Shown: one piece after another, positions 1 to 5,146 of the stretch
Layout: every line of letters begins with the position of its first letter
How positions within the stretch are numbered: position 1 is the stretch's first letter
NCBI GenBank assembly: GCA_003161205.1
Contig: PMOU01000009.1
Location: 1 to 5,576, forward strand
DNA length: 5,576 nucleotides
Direction: 5' to 3'
DNA from: Actinomycetota bacterium
GTDB taxonomy: Bacteria; Actinomycetota; Actinomycetes; Streptosporangiales; Streptosporangiaceae
Program-made: the position numbers and the translations under genes
Notes under the pieces: model-generated
What the model saw: only the letters and a program-made list of their open reading frames with translations
What the model was told of the DNA's origin: nothing
Database searches by the model: none

Positions 1-531
1 CTGGCCGATGCCACGGTCTTTACCGGCTTGTTCTACCGGGATCAGATCGCGCGGTACTACCGGGCCAGCGGGCTGCCCGAACCCTACGCTGCCACCGCGC
101 GCCGGAAGATCGTGCCCGAGGCACTCGAACAGCGAGTGCTGGCAGCCTTCGCGGGTTCAGCGTCGCTGTTCCGTAAGACCTCGTGCGCTGTCTCCTACGC
201 GCACGGGCTGCCCGATTACAACGGTCATTACGGCATCCGGGAACTGTGCGATATCTGCCCGGCTGGCCAGGTCAGCCTGTGCCGCAGCGCGCACCGGGTA
301 CCTGCTGCGGACCAGATTTACCAGCTGGCCCGCGCGTTGCCGGAAACGCAGGGCATACAGGTAGTAGACATCAGCGAGCGGGCCGCCGTCGTGTCCGGGC
401 TGGGCGATGAGCAGCCGCGCTACTACCTGCAACATGCGCTCGGCTTCCAGATGCACGACGTGCGGCACCCGCACCACGTGCACCGTCACGGCCGCGCCGA
501 TACCGGATGGGACACGCCTCACGATGACTGA
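1..531 (+). CDS. Probable radical SAM family protein, C-terminal part (5' end outside window)
   Basis: The frame is open from base 1 to TGA at 529-531, giving 176 residues of a protein whose start lies to the left. Four cysteines sit at window residues 62, 83, 86 and 94 (KTSCAVSYAHG, then ELCDICP, then SLC), a C-x20-C-x2-C-x7-C spacing that fits an iron-sulfur or zinc site. The surrounding signature (RKTSCAVSYAHG, DYNGHYGIREL) resembles, from memory, the C-terminal region of actinobacterial radical SAM proteins. The CxxxCxxC radical SAM motif itself would be upstream and is not seen, so the family call is tentative. The last 25 residues are rich in His and Asp (HHVHRHG). The stop overlaps the start of the exonuclease gene by 8 nt, which suggests translational coupling. 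Coding status is firm; substrate is unknown. Confidence 0.6.
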   Translation: MADATVFTGLFYRDQIARYYRASGLPEPYAATARRKIVPEALEQRVLAAFAGSASLFRKTSCAVSYAHGLPDYNGHYGIRELCDICPAGQVSLCRSAHRVPAADQIYQLARALPETQGIQVVDISERAAVVSGLGDEQPRYYLQHALGFQMHDVRHPHHVHRHGRADTGWDTPHDD

Positions 532-1126
532 CTGGACAAGCCTGCGCTACGCCGTCGCCGACGTGGAAGGCAACGGCCAGCAGCCCCCCGATCTGGTAGA
601 ACTGGCAGTCCTGCCGATCACGGACGGCGTCATCGGTCAACCAGTGAGCTGGCTGGTCAAGCCACCGCGGCCGATCACCTACTTCGCCACCAGCATTCAC
701 GGAATTTCCGGTGAGGATGTCGCCAGCGCCCCCGCCTTCGCCGACATCGAGCACGAGGTGCGACGGGCGCTGACGGACAGGGTGCTCGTCGCCCACAACG
801 CGCATGTGGACCTAGCCGTCCTGCGCCGCGAATTGGGTGGCTGGGAGTCCCCCGAGGTGTTCGACACGCTCAAGCTCGCCAAGCGGCTGCTCCAGGGCCA
901 GCCCAGTTACAAGCTCGGCGCGCTCGTCAAGGCGCTGTCACTGGATGACGGGATGCCCCCCGGCCTCGAACCTCACCGGGCCGCCTATGACGTGCTGGTC
1001 ACGGCCCGCTTGCTCGCCCGGCTCGCCACCCGCCACGACGGAAGCCCGGTCTCGCTCGATGAACTTCGCGGGCAGCCAGGAGACCAGAAACCCGGAGGCC
1101 CAGATGAGGCTGCGCCCCTTTTCTAG
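524..1126 (+). CDS. DEDDh-type 3'-5' exonuclease (DnaQ / RNase T-like)
   Basis: This 200-residue protein has all five signature residues of the DEDDh exonuclease superfamily. D13 and E15 lie in YAVADVEGNG (ExoI), D96 in AHNAHVDLAVL (ExoII), and H151 and D156 in HRAAYDVLV (ExoIII). Such enzymes remove nucleotides from 3' ends of DNA or RNA using two metal ions; members include DNA polymerase III epsilon, RNase T and oligoribonuclease. The fold fills nearly the whole chain, leaving a Pro/Gly-rich tail of about 25 residues, so it is a stand-alone nuclease and not a polymerase or helicase fusion. The start at 524 was chosen because it gives ATGACTGA overlap with the upstream stop and places the ExoI motif at the usual distance. 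An in-frame ATG at 407 would add 39 residues that lie inside the upstream gene. Substrate (DNA, RNA or small oligonucleotide) cannot be read from the motifs. Confidence 0.9.
   Translation: MTDWTSLRYAVADVEGNGQQPPDLVELAVLPITDGVIGQPVSWLVKPPRPITYFATSIHGISGEDVASAPAFADIEHEVRRALTDRVLVAHNAHVDLAVLRRELGGWESPEVFDTLKLAKRLLQGQPSYKLGALVKALSLDDGMPPGLEPHRAAYDVLVTARLLARLATRHDGSPVSLDELRGQPGDQKPGGPDEAAPLF
1094..1098 (+). promoter_or_regulatory. Ribosome binding site deciding the kinase start
   Basis: GGAGG lies 5 nt before the ATG at 1104, an optimal Shine-Dalgarno arrangement. The alternative ATG at 1140 has only GAGG one base upstream, which is too close. This favours 1104, inside the end of the exonuclease gene. 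Confidence 0.75.
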
Positions 1127-1772
1127 CCAGGACCGAGGCATGTTCATCAGCATCGACGGCCCCAGCGGCGCGGGGAAATCCACGATAGTCCGCCACCTGG
1201 CGCAAATGCTGGTAGCGGCCGGCGAGAACGTGCATATAACTGCCGAGCCGTCAAACGGGCCGATCGGCGTGTTGTGTCGGGAGCTGACTGAATCGGTTAC
1301 TGGCCACGCCCTCGCCTGCCTGTACGCAGCCGACCGCTACCACCACGTGCAAACGGAAATCCGCCCGCACGCGGAAAGCGGAGAAACCGTCATCAGCGAT
1401 CGGTATATCCCGTCCGGCCTTGTCATGCAACGGTTTGACGGTATCGACCCATCCTTCCTATGGCATCTCAATTCCGAAGCTGACCGTCCTGACCTGGCTG
1501 TGATCCTGGAAGCTGACCCGGACACCATAGCGGAAAGGCTAGCCGCACGCGGTCCGCACAATCGCTTCCAGCTCACGCCAGGCAGCAGCCACGCCGAGGC
1601 TCACTTCTACCGGCAGGCAACCGAAAGGCTGATCCAGGCCGGTTTTGACGTACTGCGCGTGGACTGCAATAAGCGACCCCCAGAACAATCTGCGGCATTC
1701 ATCGAGCAATGCTTGAAACCTGTGGATCTGCCGGGAAGGGCGCGAGCGAAGGAGGGTGTACCTTCCCGGTGA
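1104..1772 (+). CDS. Thymidylate-kinase-like P-loop kinase, C-terminus replaced by IS-encoded residues
   Basis: The present frame encodes 222 residues. A Walker A loop (GPSGAGKST, 19-27), an EPS motif (48-50, where dTMP kinases usually have EPG), AADRYHH (75-81), the DRY motif in SDRYIPSG (98-105) and a LID-like ERLAARGPHNRF segment are typical of thymidylate kinases. These phosphorylate dTMP to dTDP using ATP. Host codons end at 1703 (residue 200). The final 22 residues are read from the left end of the insertion element and stop at TGA 1770-1772. The intact gene would have ended with 13 other residues and TAG at 3208-3210, giving 213 aa. The core is complete, so activity may survive, but the terminal helix is changed. 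The start at 1104 has a good GGAGG site; 1140 would remove 12 residues. The departures from textbook dTMP kinases leave open a different nucleotide substrate. Confidence 0.85.
   Translation: MRLRPFSSQDRGMFISIDGPSGAGKSTIVRHLAQMLVAAGENVHITAEPSNGPIGVLCRELTESVTGHALACLYAADRYHHVQTEIRPHAESGETVISDRYIPSGLVMQRFDGIDPSFLWHLNSEADRPDLAVILEADPDTIAERLAARGPHNRFQLTPGSSHAEAHFYRQATERLIQAGFDVLRVDCNKRPPEQSAAFIEQCLKPVDLPGRARAKEGVPSR
1696..1703. repeat. Left target site duplication (CATTCATC)
   Basis: CATTCATC immediately precedes the left inverted repeat and is repeated exactly at 3161-3168 immediately after the right one. Eight bp is a usual duplication size for IS256-family insertion. In the kinase frame it covers the end of an Ala codon, Phe and Ile. 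Confidence 0.95.
1704..1728 (+). repeat. IS left terminal inverted repeat
   Basis: The sequence starts GAGCAATGCTTG and ends ACCTGTGGATC. It matches the reverse complement of 3136-3160 at 19 of 25 positions, with an identical inner 11-nt block ACCTGTGGATC and identical outer GAG. The inner block is probably the transposase binding part. Confidence 0.93.
1731..1739 (+). repeat. Third copy of the hairpin arm (CCGGGAAGG)
   Basis: CCGGGAAGG here is identical to 1819-1827, the ribosome-binding-site arm, and complementary to 1761-1769 (CCTTCCCGG). It could form a 9-bp hairpin with a 21-nt loop that excludes the larger 1754-1834 structure. The repeat is seen directly; a switching role is inference. 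Confidence 0.6.
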
Positions 1773-1834
1773 CCGAGTCGTAGAGGTCTCAAGCAATGGC
1801 CGGCGCTGGAACGCCGAGCCGGGAAGGTACACCC
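1754..1834 (+). promoter_or_regulatory. RBS-sequestering inverted repeat before the transposase start
   Basis: Positions 1754-1769 (GGGTGTACCTTCCCGG) are the exact reverse complement of 1819-1834, giving a 16-bp stem plus a possible G-U pair, with a loop of about 49 nt. The right arm contains the GGGAAGG ribosome binding site and ends one base before the transposase ATG at 1835. Folding of an RNA that includes both arms would hide the initiation site. Hairpins that block transposase translation from read-through transcripts are known in IS10 and IS50; applying that to this element is inference. A transcript starting between the arms would escape the block. Confidence 0.75.
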
Positions 1835-3127
1835 ATGCTCACAGTAGTGCCTGACGTGGCTGGCGCGCTGCCGGCTGAGGGGCAGCCGTCGTCGCTGATT
1901 GACCAGATCGTGCGGGACGGCGCCCGGCAGATGCTGGCTGCGGCGCTGCAGGCCGAGGTCGCCGCCTACGTCGGCCAGTTCGGCGGGGTTCGTGACGAGG
2001 ACGGCCGCCGCCTGGTGGTGCGCAACGGCACCGCGGAGCCGCGCATCGTGGTGACCAGCGCCGGGGCGGTGGAGGTGACCGCGCCGCGGGTGAACGACAG
2101 GCGCACCGACCCGGAAACGGGGCAGCGGATGCGGTTCTCCTCGGCGATCCTGCCGCCGTGGGCGCGCAAGACCCCGCAGGTCAGCGAGGTGCTGCCGCTG
2201 CTGTACCTGCACGGCCTGTCGTCGGGGGACTTCGTGCCGGCGCTCGGCCAGTTCCTGGGCAGCAGCGCCGGGTTGTCGTCATCTACGGTCACGAAGCTGA
2301 CCGAGACGTGGACGGCCGAGGCCGCGGTGTTCATGACCCGGGACCTGTCCGGCGCGGATTACGTGTACCTGTGGGTGGACGGGATCCACCTGGGCATCCG
2401 GCTGGGCGAGGGCAAGCTGTGCCTGCTGGTGATGATCGGGGTGCGCGCCGACGGGCGCAAGGAGCTGGTCGCCCTCGCCGACGGCTACCGCGAGTCCGCC
2501 GAGTCGTGGGCGGACCTGCTGCGCGATTGTGCCCGGCGGGGGATGCGCGCCCCGGTGCTGGCGATCGGGGACGGGGCGCTGGGATTCTGGAGTGCGGTGC
2601 GGGAGGTGTTCCCGCAGGCCAGGACCCAGCGCTGCTGGTTCCACAAGATCGCCAACGTGCTCGGCGCGCTGCCGAAGTCCGCGCACCCGGGCGCGAAGAA
2701 GGCCCTGGCCGAGATCTGGAACGCCGAGGACAAGGACCACGCCCGCACGGCTGTCAAGGCCTTCGCCGCCGCCTACGGCGCCAAGTTCCCCAAGGCCGCC
2801 GCCAAGATCACCGACGATGAGGAGGAGCTGCTGGCCTTCTACGACTACCCGGCCGAGCACTGGGTGCACCTGCGCACCACCAACCCGATCGAATCTACTT
2901 TCGCGACGGTCCGTCTTCGCACAAAGGTCACCAAGGGCCACGGCTCGAAGGCGGCCGCGCTGGCGATGGCGTTCAAGCTGATCGAGTCCGCGCAGCGCCG
3001 CTGGCGGATGGTCAACGCACCCCACCTGGTCGCGCTCGTCCGCGCTGGGACGATCTTCGTCAACGGCAAGCTCGTCGAACGACCCGAGGACCAGGCCGCC
3101 GAGGCGACCCAGCCGGAAGCAGCCTAA
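1835..3127 (+). CDS. IS256/Mutator-family DDE transposase
   Basis: This 430-residue transposase is of normal family length and looks intact. The N-terminal third (about 1-110) is the DNA-binding part. The RNase H-like catalytic core carries the DDE residues D182 (YLWVDGIH), D246 (AIGDGALGFW) and E353 (TTNPIESTF). The C-x2-H motif of this family is present as CWFH (267-270), within the insertion between the second Asp and the Glu. The enzyme cuts and joins the IS ends and produces 8-9-bp duplications. The start at 1835 gives the family-typical MLTVV N-terminus, with GGGAAGG (1821-1827) 7 nt upstream. An in-frame ATG at 1796 with AGAGG (1782-1786) would add 13 residues encoded partly by the hairpin, and is less likely. 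No frameshift or stop is seen. The stop TAA is 8 nt before the right inverted repeat. Confidence 0.97.
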   Translation: MLTVVPDVAGALPAEGQPSSLIDQIVRDGARQMLAAALQAEVAAYVGQFGGVRDEDGRRLVVRNGTAEPRIVVTSAGAVEVTAPRVNDRRTDPETGQRMRFSSAILPPWARKTPQVSEVLPLLYLHGLSSGDFVPALGQFLGSSAGLSSSTVTKLTETWTAEAAVFMTRDLSGADYVYLWVDGIHLGIRLGEGKLCLLVMIGVRADGRKELVALADGYRESAESWADLLRDCARRGMRAPVLAIGDGALGFWSAVREVFPQARTQRCWFHKIANVLGALPKSAHPGAKKALAEIWNAEDKDHARTAVKAFAAAYGAKFPKAAAKITDDEEELLAFYDYPAEHWVHLRTTNPIESTFATVRLRTKVTKGHGSKAAALAMAFKLIESAQRRWRMVNAPHLVALVRAGTIFVNGKLVERPEDQAAEATQPEAA

Positions 3128-3135
3128 AAGATCTC

Positions 3136-3160
3136 GATCCACAGGTATTGACAATTACTC
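3136..3160 (-). repeat. IS right terminal inverted repeat
   Basis: Read on the minus strand it begins GAGTAATTGTC and ends ACCTGTGGATC, the partner of 1704-1728. It contains TTGACA (3148-3153) pointing out of the element on the plus strand. Confidence 0.93.
3148..3153 (+). promoter_or_regulatory. Outward-facing -35-like hexamer in the right IS end
   Basis: TTGACA matches the consensus -35 box and faces the RsbW-like gene. At 17-18 bp spacing the flanking host DNA offers only CGATCA or GATCAG (3171-3177), a poor -10, so a hybrid promoter is possible but weak. Confidence 0.3.
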
Positions 3161-3168
3161 CATTCATC
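3161..3168. repeat. Right target site duplication (CATTCATC)
   Basis: Exact copy of 1696-1703, directly abutting the right inverted repeat. Together the two copies fix the IS boundaries to the base. Confidence 0.95.
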
Positions 3169-3210
3169 CGCGATCAGCTCGTGAGCTTCTTCGCGTCCGC
3201 GGCTAATTAG
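3169..3210 (+). pseudogene. Displaced original 3' end of the kinase gene
   Basis: Joining base 1703 to base 3169 (removing the IS and one duplication copy) keeps the kinase frame open and adds 13 residues, RDQLVSFFASAAN, before TAG at 3208-3210. The restored kinase is 213 aa. The segment now has no start or ribosome binding site and is not translated as part of the kinase. The uninterrupted frame across the junction strongly supports the insertion model. Confidence 0.88.
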
Positions 3211-3223
3211 TTGACTGCACTAC

Positions 3224-3230
3224 GGGAGAG
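3224..3230 (+). promoter_or_regulatory. Ribosome binding site of the RsbW-like ATPase gene
   Basis: GGGAGAG lies 6 nt before the ATG at 3237, which fixes the start. The original kinase stop is only 26 nt upstream of that ATG, so no room for a separate ordinary promoter was left between the two genes before the insertion. Confidence 0.65.
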
Positions 3231-3236
3231 ACTTCC

Positions 3237-3809
3237 ATGCATGGCAAGACGAGTGCTGCCAGGCAGGACAGCGCGGACGGACACGCCCGTCATGTCGAAG
3301 CACCGCAGCGAGCGGCGCCACTAGTCCGCGGCGATCCCCGCACTTGCCAGCCCAGCCCTGCGGTGAGGATTCCGCCATTCGTGGCATCGCAGGATAGTAG
3401 CTGGGCTAGCCAGTGGCCGCTGCAGACCTTCCTAGAGCTAGGCGCCCTTCCAGGTGCCGTGCCATACGCCCGTCTGCACGCCCGGCAAATGCTATGGGAA
3501 TGGCAGCGCACCGGCCTGAGCGACATCGCTGAATTGCTCATTTCAGAGCTGGTAACGAACGCGGTACAGATATCATGCGCGGACGCGCAAACTACACCGG
3601 TACGACTATGGATGCTAGCCAACCGGGCGCGGGTCCTAATCCTGGTGTGGGACTCCAGCCCGCTACCTCCGGTGCGCATGAGTTCCAGACAGGACGACGA
3701 GAACGGCCGTGGCCTGCTGCTGGTGGAAACCCTCAGTACGCAATGGGACTGGTACTTCCCGCCGCAACACAACGGCGGCAAGGTGGTCTGGTGCGAGCTA
3801 CGGGTTTAA
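3237..3809 (+). CDS. RsbW/SpoIIAB-like GHKL ATPase (HATPase_c_2 type), probable anti-sigma or regulatory kinase
   Basis: The 190-residue protein has the compact GHKL ATP-binding fold of anti-sigma-factor serine kinases. The N box is LLISELVTNAV (E104, N108), the G1 box is VWDSSPLPP (D139) and the G2 box is NGRGLLLVE (G157-G159). The ending GGKVVWCEL is a usual final strand of the family. About 60 N-terminal residues lack recognisable structure. No sensor, transmembrane or receiver domain is present, so it is a cytoplasmic single-domain protein. Streptomycetes carry dozens of such orphan genes, and most have unknown partners; the sigma factor or anti-anti-sigma target is not in this window. 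Before the IS arrived it lay 26 nt after the kinase stop, probably in the same operon. It may now depend on read-through or on a promoter made at the IS end. Confidence 0.85.
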   Translation: MHGKTSAARQDSADGHARHVEAPQRAAPLVRGDPRTCQPSPAVRIPPFVASQDSSWASQWPLQTFLELGALPGAVPYARLHARQMLWEWQRTGLSDIAELLISELVTNAVQISCADAQTTPVRLWMLANRARVLILVWDSSPLPPVRMSSRQDDENGRGLLLVETLSTQWDWYFPPQHNGGKVVWCELRV

Positions 3810-3865
3810 ACGTCCACGACATGGAGCACCGCGGGCGCGAAGAGCGCATGGAAGGAAAATCGCGC

Positions 3866-4069
3866 GTGACGACCAGCCCTCCACCTTACAGCGGTATCCC
3901 ACGGCAGGAGCCAACGGGACAGCAGGGCGCCGACGAGCTAACGCCCGTCCTCGCCAGTTCCGCAGCATTGCCGTCTAGGCCGCGGCCGGATGCGGTGGGT
4001 GCGAGGAACTGGATGCCGGTCGATCCGGATATCCTACGCCGCGTGCGATCGGCCCTTGACCGGCTATGA
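3866..4069 (+). CDS. Small hypothetical protein
   Basis: This is a short reading frame of 67 residues from GTG 3866, 56 nt after the ATPase stop. GTG 3866 is preferred because GAAGGA (3851-3856) lies 9 nt before it. ATG 3848 (73 aa) and ATG 3821 (82 aa) are in-frame alternatives with weaker sites. The first 45 residues are Pro/Ser/Gly-rich and probably disordered. The end, NWMPVDPDILRRVRSALDRL, would form an amphipathic helix. No family is recognised. The position directly behind the RsbW-like ATPase suggests a small partner or regulator of that protein, which is inference. The stop overlaps the next small frame by 4 nt (ATGA). Confidence 0.55.
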   Translation: MTTSPPPYSGIPRQEPTGQQGADELTPVLASSAALPSRPRPDAVGARNWMPVDPDILRRVRSALDRL

Positions 4070-4182
4070 CCCAGAACCACCTTGATCACTACAGAGATCT
4101 CCGGCACGCAGCTCAGCCCCTCGTTGGTGCGCCCTCCACCGCGGAGGCCGCGGTACGACAGCTTGGATCAAGCCGAGTTTGA
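4066..4182 (+). CDS. Possible 38-aa reading frame coupled to the preceding gene
   Basis: The ATG at 4066-4068 overlaps the TGA of the previous gene (ATGA), a classic coupling arrangement. The product has 38 residues, starts MTQNHLDHYRDLRHAAQPL and shows no known domain. There is no separate ribosome binding site. Positions 4138-4154 contain a 7-bp inverted repeat with a 3-nt loop (ACCGCGG-AGG-CCGCGGT), so the sequence might serve as an end-of-operon structure. It may also be the N-terminal remnant of a longer decayed gene. The arrangement is suggestive only. Confidence 0.3.
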   Translation: MTQNHLDHYRDLRHAAQPLVGAPSTAEAAVRQLGSSRV

Positions 4183-4594
4183 GTCGGTCGGCGACTTCGG
4201 CAATGTCCGCCGAGGCTGATGTCAATGTCTTCACTCACCTGTCTCACGGCCGGTTACGCAGGGCTTCAAGGCTGGCGGAAGATCTGCCAGGTGAGGGTAG
4301 GAACTACCGTGAGGTAGACGAGGAGGCCCGGCAGTCGCTGTGCGTTCGTCGTGGCTACGTTCTGGCACGGCGTAATCCTCTGGGGTTTCTAGCGAGGCGT
4401 CGGCTTGCACAAATTCCACCCTTTCCTAGCCGGTCCGCTATACAGTCCGTTGAAGGGAGCCAAGCTGGCCCAGGCCCGGCGCTGGTGCCCCGGTCGCAGA
4501 GAGGTGACGCCGGGTCGCGCCATCAACGGAATAAGGCCCCTTTTGGGCTCACCGACCGGTTTCGGTGCCGCGAGGGTCTACGCTAAGGGTTGCC
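4183..4594. other. 412-bp stretch without a supported gene
   Basis: A plus-strand frame opened by TTG 4179 (overlapping the previous stop as TTGA) or ATG 4204 runs to TAA 4584-4586. Its third-position GC is about 64% over the first 50 codons by hand count and falls to under half in the next 30. Its product is Arg/Ser-rich with no motif. Stops are frequent in the other frames. I see no tRNA, no IS end and no clear -35/-10 pair. The stretch could contain a decayed gene in its first half and the promoter of the following frame near its right end. Confidence 0.4.
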
Positions 4595-5146
4595 ATGAAG
4601 GAGATGATTCTCGGCGAGCTGCATCTCGTGTCGACTGGACGAACCGTTCGAGTAACAGGGCAGTCGGCCACCAAGGCCCCTGACCTTCGGGGTACAGCCG
4701 AGCTTTTCGGCGTTCGCTCTTGCGCGTGGGAGATGACCATCGCGCTTAACCATTGGAACAATGGCGACCGGGATATCGCGCTCCATGACCGCGGGACGGC
4801 TCCGCAGCGATTCGATAGTTTCCGGAGGAGCCGCCGCCTCGGCCTCACCCCAGTCGGGGCCAACCAATGCTCTGTCGAGCTTATGCAGGCCCAGATGGGG
4901 GAGAATGAACACCCGACCCTCCGGAAGGTGGAGTTGGCGGAGTTGTCGCGAGGTGCCGGCTGCGACGTCACGGCCGTGCTGACCAAGATGGGTGCCGAGG
5001 TCGGCACACGCGCGTTGCTCATTGCGGACACCAGCAAACACAGATCCCGCTACTGCGCTAGGTTTCCCTGCCACGCCGCCGAGGTAGCGGTGGTTGCTTA
5101 CGTCCTCACCCGCATCGCGCCCTTTCATCGCCAGATCCGGGCCTGA
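4595..5146 (+). CDS. Unrecognised hypothetical protein (183 aa)
   Basis: The ATG at 4595 is preceded by AAGGG (4585-4589) at 5 nt spacing, and the frame runs to TGA 5144-5146. By hand count 138 of 183 codons end in G or C (about 75%). In the first 50 codons first and second positions are near 62% and 52% GC, the ordering expected of a real plus-strand gene in a GC-rich genome and not of the open minus-strand frames over the same bases. The protein has seven cysteines and a mixed soluble composition, with a hydrophobic stretch near the end (EVAVVAYVLTRIA). No catalytic motif or family is recognised. It is separated from the upstream operon by about 400 bp. It could be an orphan gene, a fragment, or chance. 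Confidence 0.4.
   Translation: MKEMILGELHLVSTGRTVRVTGQSATKAPDLRGTAELFGVRSCAWEMTIALNHWNNGDRDIALHDRGTAPQRFDSFRRSRRLGLTPVGANQCSVELMQAQMGENEHPTLRKVELAELSRGAGCDVTAVLTKMGAEVGTRALLIADTSKHRSRYCARFPCHAAEVAVVAYVLTRIAPFHRQIRA

Larger units (their letters stand above)
1704..3160 (+). mobile_element. Complete IS256 (Mutator)-family insertion sequence
   Basis: The 1457-bp element is bounded by 25-nt imperfect terminal inverted repeats (19 of 25 positions match) and flanked by an exact 8-bp duplication, CATTCATC. It contains a single full-length DDE transposase in the same direction as the host genes. The codons are much richer in G/C third bases than those of the flanking genes, which supports arrival from elsewhere. 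The clean duplication and intact transposase point to a fairly recent insertion. It entered the 3' end of the kinase gene and separates it from the RsbW-like gene that originally began 26 nt after the kinase stop. The 5' 130 bp hold an inverted repeat that covers the transposase ribosome binding site. Confidence 0.96.

Noticed and set aside
407..523. Upstream ATG as exonuclease start
   Set aside because: It would place 39 Thr/Arg/Cys-rich residues, encoded inside the previous gene, before the ExoI motif. The ATG at 524 gives the usual motif distance and a coupling overlap.
1796..1834. ATG 1796 as transposase start
   Set aside because: The added 13 residues come from the hairpin loop and right arm. 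The family-typical MLTVV start at 1835 has its own GGGAAGG site.
2279..3154. Long minus-strand open frame (291 aa)
   Set aside because: It lies wholly over the transposase gene, which has full family motifs. The opposite frame is open only because of the strong GC bias.
4179..4586. TTG-initiated plus-strand frame of 135 aa
   Set aside because: Third-position GC drops sharply in the second half, the product is Arg/Ser-rich without motifs, and the start is a rare codon with no ribosome binding site.
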